The notes: generated from the letters alone by a model not told the origin. DNA of 59,985 nt from Paenibacillus radicis (ex Xue et al. 2023) (GCF_024722015.1 NZ_JANQBD010000041.1:1-59985), one strand, 5' to 3'. Positions 23,939-33,441 are shown, counted from the first letter of the stretch. Numbers and translations are program-made.

Positions 23939-26900
23939 TTATTGCACGTCGTCTGAGAGCTTGCTCTTCCAAGTCTCGCTTCCATCTGCATCACGGACCG
24001 CTTCATGTGAAGAGGTTGCTTCCTGCACATCTCCAAAGCCCCAGTGGCTTTCCGTAACATCCGGGAACAATGCTTCAATTCCTTTTAATGGACCGCGGTA
24101 CAGCATGCGGTTGATCATGGTTACTGCTTCGACTCTGCGAATGCTGTCTTGAGGCTTGAACGTTCCGTCCGGATAACCGGAGAGGAACTTGCCGCGGTAC
24201 AGCTCTTCAATTGCGTCACCAGCCCAGTGGCCTTGAGTATCTGTGAAATGCAATTGGCCGGACCCACTCACGTTCAATTTCAAGAAACGAGTCATAACAG
24301 CTGCCAATTCCCCTCTGGATACCTGAGCCTCAGGACGGAAGCTTCCATCTTCAAACCCGCTGAAATAGCCATGCTTGGTTGCAATCTTAACGTAATTTGC
24401 GGCCCAATGTCCCTCATTAATATCACTATAAGAGAGAGCATCGCTTACTTTAACATTCTCCGTCAATCTCGCCACGATAGCAGCGAGCTCGGCACGGGTC
24501 AATGAATTATCCGGTTGGAATTTGCCGTTCGGATAACCGAGTATATAACGTTGATGCTTCAAATTATCGAAACGGTCTGAAAACACTTGGACTTTCACTG
24601 CCGAATCAACCTTCACAGCATTGGCAGCATTGCCATTAGCTATGAATTGTCCCGATATATCATAATTCGCATCTGATGCTGCCAGAAGCCCCCATTTCAC
24701 ATCAACCTTAAAGCTTCCAACTTGTCCAGCAGATAGATTATTGACGTTCCAGGAAATCGTTCTACCGTCAACTGTTCCGCCATTTGCGTTCACCAACTCC
24801 GCTCCAGCAGGAAGCGTAATGGAGATTACGCCGGTTTCCAAAGTCGAGCTGGATTGATTTTTGTAATCAACCGTAATGATCGATTGACCGCCTTCTTTTA
24901 CAATGTTTTTATCAATGGAAAGATTCAAGGTTACATCCGGTGAAACCGGTACGTAAGATGATCCTCCGGACCTGCTGGATGATCTTCGAATCGGGTCAAG
25001 CTCCGCATCGTATTCGACTAAGTCAGTCTCAACTTTGATTGTATCGCTTGTTTTCGCCACATAGCCGTCTTTGGTTATGACCAGATAATAATCCGTATGC
25101 GGATGTACCATGTAGGCATAAAAGCCTGTTGCATCGGTAAGCTGTTCAGGGCTCTTATTATCATTCGGTGCAAAACCCGAAAGTACCGGCAGCACAACAC
25201 CTGTGTGTGGAGTTTTACCGTTATCCTTGTTTCTTTGCGTGTCCGCATAATACAGCGTTACTTTGGCCCCTGGTATAACCTCCTTCGTTACTGCATCTGT
25301 GATCACTCCATAAGGATCGACCAGCTCTTGGGAAATATTCATTTCACCCGATGCCGTAACTTGTACCGTACTCCGTTTAATGACGATTTGCTGGCCTGGC
25401 TCAATTTCATAACGAATTTCCAAGCTGTAGACCATGCCTTTGCTTAATCCGGAAGCATTGAATACGCCTTGACCTTGCAGTTCAAATCCTTTTGGACTAC
25501 CGTCTCCTTCAGAAATATAGTTTCCTTGAGCATCCTTCAAATAGACCTTCATTTTATTGGTCAGATCCGTATTGAACAGACTTGGTTGACCATTCTGCTT
25601 TTTGAATAGAACAATACCTGTTACGGTTTCTTCGGAATCGAAGTTGTCATGCCCATCGCCGTTCACGCTTCCAACTGCCGCTTTCTGCGTATAGGTTACT
25701 GGAGTTTCCACACCACCGATATTTACGGTTTGGGTGAATTCGAGCGTGTACTCTCTGTCCCCTTCAGGAACCGGTAAGGAATAAGATCCATCTGCTTGAG
25801 TTACAATCGTCTGATCAAAATCGACCCCTGGCTCAATCTTGCCGTCCCCGTTAATATCCAACGTCACTCTAACCGTTGCTCCAGCGACAGCCTGATGCGA
25901 ATCTCCTTTTGTGATCACACCGCTGATTGTAGGAGGCAGGAAGGTAATTGCAATTTGATCGTGCGCATATACGGCCTTCGGTATATCAAGCACATTCGCT
26001 TTAACTGGAATCTGCCGCTCAGCTACACCACTGATCTTATCGGATTTAAAGGTAACTATGGCGATACCTTGACTGTCTGTGAGAACATGATCGGGACCAA
26101 CAATAGATCCCCCGGCTGTTGCGCTAAATACAACCTCTGAGTTGGCAATAGGGTTACCCTGCACATCCGTTAGAACTGCAGTTAGCTTTGTTGTCGACTT
26201 CCCATCACCCAAAATTTTCTCCGGATCTGCTTTCAGCTTAAGAACTGCCGGCTCTGCTGCCTTGAATTTATTATCTGCCAGCCTGGAGCCAGGCTCCGCA
26301 GGAAGTACAGTATGATCTGCAGCTGCTGCTGTGAAGCTTACCGTATATTCGCCCGGAGTTGTTCCTTCAGGCAGTGTGTATGCAGCCGTACCCCATTTTT
26401 TGAAGCCGTCGCTTGCAGCGGTGGCTGGGTTCAGAAGGGTCAAGGCTACAGGTTTTCCATTAACTGTTGCTGTAACCTCAGCTGCTTTGAGCGAGCTTAC
26501 GGCTGACAACTGAAGGAGCTGTCCAGGTATAACTTTGACAACGGTCGGATCTCCCTGATTTTTGTTGCCTGCCCATCCGTCAAGCGATTTGTTCACTTCT
26601 ATTTGTACAGTTGCCGGCAGGCTTGTTTGTCCATTACCATCCGTCACTGTATAAGTGAAGCTGTCTGTTCCTGTAAAGGTTGGATTCGGGGTATAAATCC
26701 ATTTGTCTCCATCCGGATTGTTCACGGTTGCCTTAACAAGTGTGCCTTTAGCCGGATTCGACTGAATCCCGTATACAAGGCCGGTAACCGTCTCTAAATC
26801 GGAACCTTTCAGAATAATTGTAATCGGTTGAGTTCCCTCTTCCGCGCTGATCTCCACAGCAGAGGCAACAGGAACGCCGTTATAGGCGATTTTCACAAGG

Positions 26901-28996
26901 GCAGATGCTGCTGCAAATACCTTGCCATCATTCCCATTCCAGTCAAATGTGACTGTACTGCCGTTCGGCAGGCTTGCCGATGGTTGAAACTTCAATGTGC
27001 TCAGCTGACTTTTGGTGATAGTTACAGTCGAGCCCTGAGCGATATAGACTGCGCTGGAAACAGGTGTATACCACAGCTTGCCCTTAGTATCGAAATTACT
27101 AGGCAATGTAAGCTTCACTTGTGCCAAGTCATCATTATCTGCATCCAAGTAGGCTGGGGAGACTGAAAAATCAGCTGCGCTGAAATGAATGACCGCTCCT
27201 GCGAGACCTGTTTTAGTTACATCTGCCACGACGGGCGGGTTGTTGATCAGAATGTTAACTGTTTTCGGCTCATGAGCGTACTGGACTCCATCTGAAGCAT
27301 TCCAGTCAAAAGCGACAGTTCCAGTAATTCCCGGCTCAGGAATGAATTTTAGTTTACCTAGATCTGTAGCAGGGATTGGTTGATAAGCAGCAACCGTTAC
27401 CGGTATGCCTCCGTTATCAAGCACTACCTTCCCTTTCGCAGGATCCGGTAAAGTCACGAGTATAATAGTATTCAGAGCTTCCGTATCCACATATTTGCCT
27501 GTGAAATCGGTTGGTGCAAAGCTAATTGTATCGCCTTTATTTGCAGTTTTTGTAATATTCCCAAGTGTTGGCGCTAAATTGGGAGTAATATTCACATTCG
27601 CATCGAAAGTGGCATATTGAGTTCCGTCGAATCCATTCCAGAGGAAAGTTGCTTTACTAGTAAAAGCGCCACTCACCGGGATGAATTTAAGATTAGGCAG
27701 CTCGCTGGCTACATTGAGCTCCTGATCAGACGTGATATCCTGAGGCGGGTTAGTGCCGTCATCGAGCACAAGTTTCCCTTTTGCAGGGTCTGGCAAAGAT
27801 TTGATTTGAACCTTCGTCAGATTGTCTCCGTTAGGGGCATTGTTAAGCTTGGAAAACTTATTCTTAAAATCATTCGCTGTAAATACTACGGGTTCGTACT
27901 GAGGGAGCCCCGTCTTCGTAATATCCGATACCTGCGGATCGAATGTAGATACTCTGTATATATGCTGTGCTTTCCCAGGATCAATAGGAATGGCAGTATT
28001 ATTATTATCCTTCGTAGCACCACGATCATCGAACAGTAAAATATTAATAAAATATTCTTTATTTGGGTCAAGGCCTGTCCCAAGCGAAATACCTGTCCAA
28101 GGCTTTGCTACATCCTTCACAGAGCCATTAAACCGTTGGACAGCCGTATCCAAATTCTGTTCAACTTCTTCTCCGTCAATGATTTCTTTTCGAATCAAGC
28201 TGACTTCCATAGCAAAGTTGCCGGACACTTTGGGCATAAATTCTGTATTAATTTTCATAACGCCGTTCACGATCTGAAAGTTGCCCTTGGTTATTTCACC
28301 AGTCTCCCGGACACCGCCGTCAATAACAAGCTGGCCCCAGTCAATTTGAACAACCCACCCGCTATTAAAGCTATTAGTAGCCTTATAATAGTGATGGGTA
28401 GAGATTCCGGCAAAGTATTCGGTGTGATCCGCTGTTATTGTTGCGGGATCTACACTGAGTACAGTAGTATTCCATGTATCGTTATTGCCGGATAACGCTC
28501 CGATATAGGCCGATTGTTTAAATTCCTTTTTATAGTTGGCCGTAGCGTTATTCCAACCATTACCGCTGGTAGGCCATGCCGTGTAAGGAGCGCCTAATTG
28601 GATATCCGCAGGGTTCGAGGAAAAATAAACTCGGTCCCATTCCCCGGTGCTGGCGCTGCTGGTGCCGTCATATTCATCCACATCAAGAGCGCGGACGAGG
28701 AAATAGGCGCTTTTCTGCGGCTGTTTGTTAACACCTGTTACTTTAAACTCGATAGGATACTTGGCATCCCCATTTTTTATTTTGCTGCCGCCTACATCCA
28801 AATCTTCTTCACTGGGAGTTGGCACCCCATCGCCTGTAATATTTCCGTTCCAGTTATCCGTATCTTGGAAGTATGTATCTCCTTGTATGCCTACAGCTGC
28901 TCCGCCGGCAGCAAATACAGGAGTTACCAAATTAAATACAATAAATATAGATAATACAAATGACAAAAGACTACTTTTTCTCCACTTCTTCCTCAA
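23939..28996 (-). CDS. Very large SLH-anchored, multi-Ig-domain surface protein
   Basis: About 1,685 residues, exported by an N-terminal signal peptide (LLSFVLSIFIVFNLVTPVFA). In order: a unique N-terminal region (to about 370); three related repeats with PDPAKGKLVLDDG and LPNLKFIP-type strands plus a fourth bacterial-cadherin-like Ig unit (to about 800); an invasin-like Big_1 domain (LKLKADPEKILGDGKSTTKL); two carboxypeptidase-regulatory-like domains; a DUF11-like domain; then three SLH modules (GYPNGKFQPDNSLTRAE, GFEDGSFRPEAQVSRGE, GYPDGTFKPQDSIRRVE) that bind the cell wall. An adhesin or S-layer-associated role is likely. I place the start at the TTG at 28996, preceded by GGAGAG; an upstream TTG at 29014 lacks a ribosome site. 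Confidence 0.9.
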   Translation of the reverse strand: MRKKWRKSSLLSFVLSIFIVFNLVTPVFAAGGAAVGIQGDTYFQDTDNWNGNITGDGVPTPSEEDLDVGGSKIKNGDAKYPIEFKVTGVNKQPQKSAYFLVRALDVDEYDGTSSASTGEWDRVYFSSNPADIQLGAPYTAWPTSGNGWNNATANYKKEFKQSAYIGALSGNNDTWNTTVLSVDPATITADHTEYFAGISTHHYYKATNSFNSGWVVQIDWGQLVIDGGVRETGEITKGNFQIVNGVMKINTEFMPKVSGNFAMEVSLIRKEIIDGEEVEQNLDTAVQRFNGSVKDVAKPWTGISLGTGLDPNKEYFINILLFDDRGATKDNNNTAIPIDPGKAQHIYRVSTFDPQVSDITKTGLPQYEPVVFTANDFKNKFSKLNNAPNGDNLTKVQIKSLPDPAKGKLVLDDGTNPPQDITSDQELNVASELPNLKFIPVSGAFTSKATFLWNGFDGTQYATFDANVNITPNLAPTLGNITKTANKGDTISFAPTDFTGKYVDTEALNTIILVTLPDPAKGKVVLDNGGIPVTVAAYQPIPATDLGKLKFIPEPGITGTVAFDWNASDGVQYAHEPKTVNILINNPPVVADVTKTGLAGAVIHFSAADFSVSPAYLDADNDDLAQVKLTLPSNFDTKGKLWYTPVSSAVYIAQGSTVTITKSQLSTLKFQPSASLPNGSTVTFDWNGNDGKVFAAASALVKIAYNGVPVASAVEISAEEGTQPITIILKGSDLETVTGLVYGIQSNPAKGTLVKATVNNPDGDKWIYTPNPTFTGTDSFTYTVTDGNGQTSLPATVQIEVNKSLDGWAGNKNQGDPTVVKVIPGQLLQLSAVSSLKAAEVTATVNGKPVALTLLNPATAASDGFKKWGTAAYTLPEGTTPGEYTVSFTAAAADHTVLPAEPGSRLADNKFKAAEPAVLKLKADPEKILGDGKSTTKLTAVLTDVQGNPIANSEVVFSATAGGSIVGPDHVLTDSQGIAIVTFKSDKISGVAERQIPVKANVLDIPKAVYAHDQIAITFLPPTISGVITKGDSHQAVAGATVRVTLDINGDGKIEPGVDFDQTIVTQADGSYSLPVPEGDREYTLEFTQTVNIGGVETPVTYTQKAAVGSVNGDGHDNFDSEETVTGIVLFKKQNGQPSLFNTDLTNKMKVYLKDAQGNYISEGDGSPKGFELQGQGVFNASGLSKGMVYSLEIRYEIEPGQQIVIKRSTVQVTASGEMNISQELVDPYGVITDAVTKEVIPGAKVTLYYADTQRNKDNGKTPHTGVVLPVLSGFAPNDNKSPEQLTDATGFYAYMVHPHTDYYLVITKDGYVAKTSDTIKVETDLVEYDAELDPIRRSSSRSGGSSYVPVSPDVTLNLSIDKNIVKEGGQSIITVDYKNQSSSTLETGVISITLPAGAELVNANGGTVDGRTISWNVNNLSAGQVGSFKVDVKWGLLAASDANYDISGQFIANGNAANAVKVDSAVKVQVFSDRFDNLKHQRYILGYPNGKFQPDNSLTRAELAAIVARLTENVKVSDALSYSDINEGHWAANYVKIATKHGYFSGFEDGSFRPEAQVSRGELAAVMTRFLKLNVSGSGQLHFTDTQGHWAGDAIEELYRGKFLSGYPDGTFKPQDSIRRVEAVTMINRMLYRGPLKGIEALFPDVTESHWGFGDVQEATSSHEAVRDADGSETWKSKLSDDVQ

Positions 28997-29074
28997 AACA
29001 TTCTCTCCTTTCAAACTTTACACTGTCAGTTAGTGTCGTACTACCTTGAACGAAATTTATGGTAGCAAATGATT

Positions 29075-29092
29075 CTGAACAATAATTGAACA
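29075..29092. promoter_or_regulatory. Direct-repeat site upstream of the SLH gene
   Basis: CTGAACAATAATTGAACA contains TGAACA twice at an 11-base pitch. The same 18-mer, with one A/T change, recurs at 30889-30906 upstream of the HD-GYP gene at 29791. The 11-base pitch of direct repeats is typical for response-regulator dimers. The binding factor is unknown. Confidence 0.5.
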
Positions 29093-29102
29093 AATCGGGC
29101 TG

Positions 29103-29723
29103 TTAGTCATCTTCCTCCATTTGAGCTGCTTGAATCCCCGTTTCCTCTTGGTACACATAATACTGATCTCTACCCAGGCCTTTAGCTCTATACATAGCAA
29201 TATCCGCTGCTTTTAACAGTATCGAGTGGTCGCTGCCTTGAACAGAGCCAATGCTGATGCCGATACTTCCCGTAATAGTCAGCTCATTTCCTTCGAGAAA
29301 GTAAGGCTCCTTTATTTTCTGAAAAATCTGCTTCGCTAGTAGTTCCGCTCCATCTTGAAGGCAGTCTATGGAAATGATTAAAAATTCATCCCCGCCTATT
29401 CGAAAAACCTGTTGTTTTCCGGTTATAAAGCTATGCAAACGGCCTCCCACTGCTTTAACCAGCAAATCGCCTATGTTGTGTCCCAGCGTGTCATTTATCG
29501 CCTTAAATTGGTCCAAGTCAAGAAATAAGACAGCAATGCTTTCTTTTCCATTCTGCTTGTCAAAAAAACGTTTCATCTCATTGCGGTTCGCCAAGCCGCT
29601 CATAGCATCCGTATACGCCATTTTTTCAAGCTTATTACATTTCAACGCCAGGAAAGAGGCTATAATTGCAATTACAACCGTAAGAGCGATGAGATAATAA
29701 TTGTAAGTTCCTTCAAACGGCAA
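29103..29723 (-). CDS. Membrane-anchored GGDEF diguanylate cyclase
   Basis: A 206-residue protein: one N-terminal transmembrane helix (about residues 8-28) and a single GGDEF domain that makes cyclic-di-GMP from two GTP. The active loop RIGGDEFLI is intact, and AYTDAMSGLANRNEM and LDLDQFKAINDTLGHNIGD are canonical. No inhibitory RxxD site is seen five residues before GGDEF. It has no sensor domain. The start is a TTG with GGAG 12 bases upstream, so expression may be weak. It lies between the SLH gene and the HD-GYP gene, which could degrade its product. Confidence 0.92.
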   Translation of the reverse strand: MPFEGTYNYYLIALTVVIAIIASFLALKCNKLEKMAYTDAMSGLANRNEMKRFFDKQNGKESIAVLFLDLDQFKAINDTLGHNIGDLLVKAVGGRLHSFITGKQQVFRIGGDEFLIISIDCLQDGAELLAKQIFQKIKEPYFLEGNELTITGSIGISIGSVQGSDHSILLKAADIAMYRAKGLGRDQYYVYQEETGIQAAQMEEDD

Positions 29724-29790
29724 TTACTTTTACAGCTCCTTTCCGAAACAGCCTTGATATTACAATAAGACCGGATCGTTATTTTAAAAG

Positions 29791-30804
29791 TTAGATGAGT
29801 ATGCGTTCAATATGACATGAGGATTGTTTGCTTAAGTCCAGAAAGCCTGAACTCATGCTTACCAAGGGATGAAGAGGATCATGGGGATTAACCATTACAA
29901 TGGTTCCTGTTCTTCCGTCTGTTAGTAAAACTTCATTTCCAATAATAGACTGCATAATTTTATCCATGAACAAACGTATGATTTGGGGGTCCAGAACGCC
30001 AAAAGCATTATCATGCATTTGTTTTAAGGTTTCATAAAAAGGTGCTGCATTTCTATAGGCCCGCTTAGAGGTCATTGCATGAAAAACATCGGCAACTGCA
30101 ACGATTCGGCTAAAGAACGAAATTTCATCACCCTTAACTCCCAACGGATATCCGCTGCCATCCTGTCTCTCATGATGCTGATAGGCAACAAGCGCCTCCC
30201 TTTGGTTTGTCCCTACTGTATTCTTAATCATTTCATAACCAAAAAAAGCATGCTGTTTCATAAGCTCGAATTCCTCGGTTGTTAATTTATCGGGCTTATT
30301 GAGTATCTCAAGTGGTATTTTCAGCTTACCCACATCGTGGAGAGTTGCCGCTATCGTTAGTTGAGACAACACATTTTCTTTCAGCTCAAGCCACCTGCCG
30401 ATAAGGGTTGCAATAACTCCCACACCAATGTTGTGACGAAACGTATAGTCATCTTTGGATTGTAGGCAGGCGAAGAGGCCGAACAGGTTAGGCTGCTCCG
30501 TAGTATGGTAAATCATTGGAAATATCTGCTTTCGAATAGTTAACAAAGGAATTTGTTTCGTGTAACGTATTTCTTGAAAAATTTCCTCAATTATCAAGAC
30601 ACTTTCGTCGACAAGTGCACTATGATCGGTTCTCTCGGTTCCTTCGTTGACATCGTGCTCATCCAATGAAATCCCATGCTGGTTTAAGACCTGCAATTGT
30701 TCCAAACCAAGCAGCGTCCTAGCCGGCACTATGAGAATACCGGAATGGTTGAATTTATCCTGCTTCAATTGCTTACCGTAGAACATCTCATTACTCGTGA
30801 TCAT
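29791..30804 (-). CDS. HD-GYP domain phosphodiesterase, canonical
   Basis: A 337-residue protein related to those at 11387 and 17543. All key motifs are present: His in FRHNIGV, HD in TLHDVGKLKIP, and HHERQDGSGYP. It is therefore the best candidate for real cyclic-di-GMP hydrolysis among the three. GGAGGCGA precedes the ATG. The GGDEF synthase is encoded next downstream (68 bases), so synthesis and breakdown are paired. The upstream site at 30889 is shared with the SLH gene. Confidence 0.93.
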   Translation of the reverse strand: MITSNEMFYGKQLKQDKFNHSGILIVPARTLLGLEQLQVLNQHGISLDEHDVNEGTERTDHSALVDESVLIIEEIFQEIRYTKQIPLLTIRKQIFPMIYHTTEQPNLFGLFACLQSKDDYTFRHNIGVGVIATLIGRWLELKENVLSQLTIAATLHDVGKLKIPLEILNKPDKLTTEEFELMKQHAFFGYEMIKNTVGTNQREALVAYQHHERQDGSGYPLGVKGDEISFFSRIVAVADVFHAMTSKRAYRNAAPFYETLKQMHDNAFGVLDPQIIRLFMDKIMQSIIGNEVLLTDGRTGTIVMVNPHDPLHPLVSMSSGFLDLSKQSSCHIERILI

Positions 30805-30888
30805 TCGCCTCCCCCTCCTATGCTCTTACCGCAGCTTCATCGAATACAATGATTTATACACATAGGATTCCGATAATACATTAGCGCT

Positions 30889-30906
30889 CTGAACAATTAT
30901 TGAACA
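30889..30906. promoter_or_regulatory. Direct-repeat site upstream of the HD-GYP gene
   Basis: CTGAACAATTATTGAACA differs by one base from the site at 29075-29092. It lies 85 bases upstream of the HD-GYP start. Confidence 0.5.
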
Positions 30907-31111
30907 TATTGGAATCCACGGTTATCAACATCCATTAACTGCGTATTCTCATCCCATAGACAACAACAAAAAATCCGAACACCGCAAAACCGGTTTCGGA
31001 TAATATTTGGAAAAAGTCTGGATTCCGTGAAATATTTAACGTTTTAATTACTGTCAATATACGATAATACCTAAAGGAAACGAATCTGTTTCTTACAAGT
31101 TTTATTCATAT

Positions 31112-31152
31112 GATCCTATAGCCCTATTCTCCTATGGTCCTATGATCCTATA
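31112..31152. repeat. Short irregular CCTAT repeat
   Basis: ATCCTAT, CCCTAT, TCCTAT, TCCTAT and ATCCTAT follow one another within about 40 bases, about 80 bases before the response-regulator gene. The spacing is irregular (7 to 10 bases). Confidence 0.5.
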
Positions 31153-31232
31153 TTCTTATACTAATGTACTCCTGATACAACAAGGGAGTAATTGCAGGCC
31201 GTTCCTACTCTCTTTTATGGAGGTACAAATAG

Positions 31233-32366
31233 ATGAAAGCCATACTCGTTGACGATGAGAAATTAGCGCTTCGCGATCTGGAGAGGCAGCTCAATAAAAC
31301 CAACCAAATTGAAATCATTGGCTCCTACCAAACGAGCCGAGCAGCTCTCGATGCAGCTTTTGACGAAGAGCCTGATGTTGTATTTCTCGATATTGATATG
31401 CCTGAACTAAGCGGGATTGAAGTTGCCGAGCAGCTGCAAAACAGACTGCCATTCATAAATATTGTTTTCGTTACTGCCTACGAGGAATTTGCTGTCAAAG
31501 CGTTCGAGCTTAATGCAATCGATTATATTCTTAAACCCGTCATGCAAGATAGACTGTCACGCACACTCGGGCGTCTTATCAATCTCACAGCAGCTCCCGC
31601 TGCCAAAACTAACGATTCACAAGGTACGATCCGGTGCTTTCAATATCTTCAGATCGATATCGACCAGCCCAAATCTATTCAATGGCGTACAACGAAAGCC
31701 CAGGAGCTGTTCGCATATTTGATTCACCGGCGCTTCCATCCTGTGCGAAAAGATGTACTGATTGAGCTGCTGTGGCCTGATACAGACGCTCAGAAGGGTT
31801 ATACCCAGCTGTATACAGCTATTTATCAAATTCGCAAAACACTGCGTGACTTGGGGCTTGACGCTCGCATTCTAAGTTCGGATAAGGGCTACCGGATTGA
31901 GCTTAATGGTATGAAGCTAGATACCGATGAATGGGAATCCACTCTGCAAGCAGCTGTTCCGATTACACCCGATACACTTGCCTATCATCTGGATTTACTT
32001 GACCAATACCGCGGGGATTACTTGATCGACTATGATTACCTATGGGCGGAAGGAGAACGCGAGAGGCTGCGGATCCTTTGGTATCAACATGCCCTTGAAG
32101 TCGGTCACCTTTTGATAGACCAAGGAAGGTTAGCTGAGGCCATCATCCTGTATAACCGAATTCAATACTTGTTTCCGCATGTGGAAGAAATATATTTTAT
32201 TCTGATGAAATTATATGACCAATGTATGGAATGGACTGCTGTAGAAAAGCAATTTATCTCCTTGAACAAAATGATTCACGAGGAGTTTGAAACGGAGCCG
32301 CAACCTCATATTTCAACTTGGTATGCAAATTGGAAAGTATCAAAAACCTCCGATTCCACCATTTGA
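31233..32366 (+). CDS. Response regulator with OmpR-type DNA-binding and BTAD domains
   Basis: A 377-residue regulator. The receiver domain (1-120) has the acidic pair in LVDDEK, the phospho-acceptor Asp in VVFLDIDMPE and Lys in YILKPV. A winged helix (about 140-230, ELFAYLIHRRFHPVRKDVLIELLWP) and a bacterial transcriptional-activation (BTAD) helical domain follow. No histidine kinase lies beside it, so it is an orphan here. GGAGG lies 9 bases before the ATG. CCTAT repeats lie upstream. Confidence 0.92.
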   Translation: MKAILVDDEKLALRDLERQLNKTNQIEIIGSYQTSRAALDAAFDEEPDVVFLDIDMPELSGIEVAEQLQNRLPFINIVFVTAYEEFAVKAFELNAIDYILKPVMQDRLSRTLGRLINLTAAPAAKTNDSQGTIRCFQYLQIDIDQPKSIQWRTTKAQELFAYLIHRRFHPVRKDVLIELLWPDTDAQKGYTQLYTAIYQIRKTLRDLGLDARILSSDKGYRIELNGMKLDTDEWESTLQAAVPITPDTLAYHLDLLDQYRGDYLIDYDYLWAEGERERLRILWYQHALEVGHLLIDQGRLAEAIILYNRIQYLFPHVEEIYFILMKLYDQCMEWTAVEKQFISLNKMIHEEFETEPQPHISTWYANWKVSKTSDSTI

Positions 32367-32429
32367 TCCTTGAAAATTCCAAAGAGCAAGAGAAACCGAT
32401 TGTTTTAGAGATAACTAATAAATTGACAC

Positions 32430-32464
32430 AAAAAAACAGACCGTGCGGCCGCACGGTCTGTTTT
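32430..32464. terminator. Bidirectional terminator between response regulator and nadE
   Basis: CAGACCGTGCGG and CCGCACGGTCTG form an uninterrupted palindrome flanked by an A-run and a T-run. It serves two converging genes. Confidence 0.95.
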
Positions 32465-32468
32465 AGAA

Positions 32469-33278
32469 TTAAATGCCTGGAATCGGCTCACGCTTATGCG
32501 CCGTTTTTAAGTATTGCTTCTCCAGCTTCTCTTGTTCCTTAGGATCAATGGTCTTACCTTCCAAATAAGCGCTGTTAGCTCCATAAGTAATACCAAGCTC
32601 AGCTTCATCCGTTTGACCTTCCCACAGCCCTGCGGTCGGCGCTTTGTCCAACACGCTCTGTGGTACTCCCAGCTTGGCTGCAAGCTCCCTAACCTGGCGC
32701 TTGTTCAAAGTGCTTAGTGGTGTAATGTCGACAGCCCCATCGCCATATTTCGTAAAGAACCCGGTGATTGCTTCTGATCCATGATCAGTTCCTACGACCA
32801 GCAAATTCAGCTCAAATGCCAATGCATATTGCAGCACCATCCGGGTTCTTGCCTTCACATTGCCTTTGCCGCCGCGGCTCAAATGGCGGGAATCGCCGAT
32901 GGATTTCAAGCCGAACTCAGCTTCTAATGCAATCTCATTCACTGCTTCTTCAATATTCGTTTCGATCTTGTATTTCAAGTTAAAAGCTTCCGCTACAGCA
33001 TAGCTATCTGCGATATCCACCTGTTCGCCATACGGCTGGAATACTCCGACTGTTTTATATTCTTTACCTTTTTCCTCGGTCAATTCATTGGTCGCTTGGA
33101 TGCACAGCCCTGTTGCCACCGCACTGTCAATTCCTCCGCTTATGGCAATAAGCAGCCCGTTTACACCTGATTTCAGCACATAGTCCTTTAAAAAATCAAC
33201 TCTTTTGCGAATTTCTTCATCTACATTGATTTCTGGCTTCACGCCAAGCTTAGCGATAATTTCCTGCTGCAGGCTCAT
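32469..33278 (-). CDS. nadE: NH3-dependent NAD+ synthetase
   Basis: A 269-residue amidating enzyme for the last step of NAD synthesis: deamido-NAD plus ammonia and ATP. The N-type ATP pyrophosphatase loop ISGGIDSAVATGL is near residue 45. GTDHGSEAITGFFTKYGDGAVDITPL and the C-terminal KREPIPGI are diagnostic. There is no glutaminase domain, so ammonia is the donor. The length equals that of Bacillus NadE. The terminator palindrome lies immediately downstream. Confidence 0.97.
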   Translation of the reverse strand: MSLQQEIIAKLGVKPEINVDEEIRKRVDFLKDYVLKSGVNGLLIAISGGIDSAVATGLCIQATNELTEEKGKEYKTVGVFQPYGEQVDIADSYAVAEAFNLKYKIETNIEEAVNEIALEAEFGLKSIGDSRHLSRGGKGNVKARTRMVLQYALAFELNLLVVGTDHGSEAITGFFTKYGDGAVDITPLSTLNKRQVRELAAKLGVPQSVLDKAPTAGLWEGQTDEAELGITYGANSAYLEGKTIDPKEQEKLEKQYLKTAHKREPIPGI

Positions 33279-33372
33279 CTTAAACGCACCTCTCCCACTC
33301 GTTTTCCTTTTAGTATAATCCAGACGAAAAAGATTGCAAAGTTATGTGTGAAAAACGATTGCTCTCCGTATA

Positions 33373-33420
33373 GAAAAAAACTCCCAGTCTAACCGATAAT
33401 ATCGGCTGAAGACGGGAGTC
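33373..33420 (-). terminator. Terminator of the bacilliredoxin gene
   Basis: GACTCCCG pairs with the CGGGAGT-type arm, with an inner CCGAT/ATCGG stem, and is followed by a seven-T run on the minus strand. Confidence 0.8.
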
Positions 33421-33441
33421 TTGGTTTCAATAAGCTTAAGC

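Larger units (their letters stand above)
30805..31232. other. Divergent regulatory region with repeats
   Basis: About 430 AT-rich bases between the HD-GYP gene and the response-regulator gene. It contains the TGAACA direct-repeat site (30889-30906) and a run of CCTAT repeats (about 31112-31152). No small gene was found. Confidence 0.5.
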
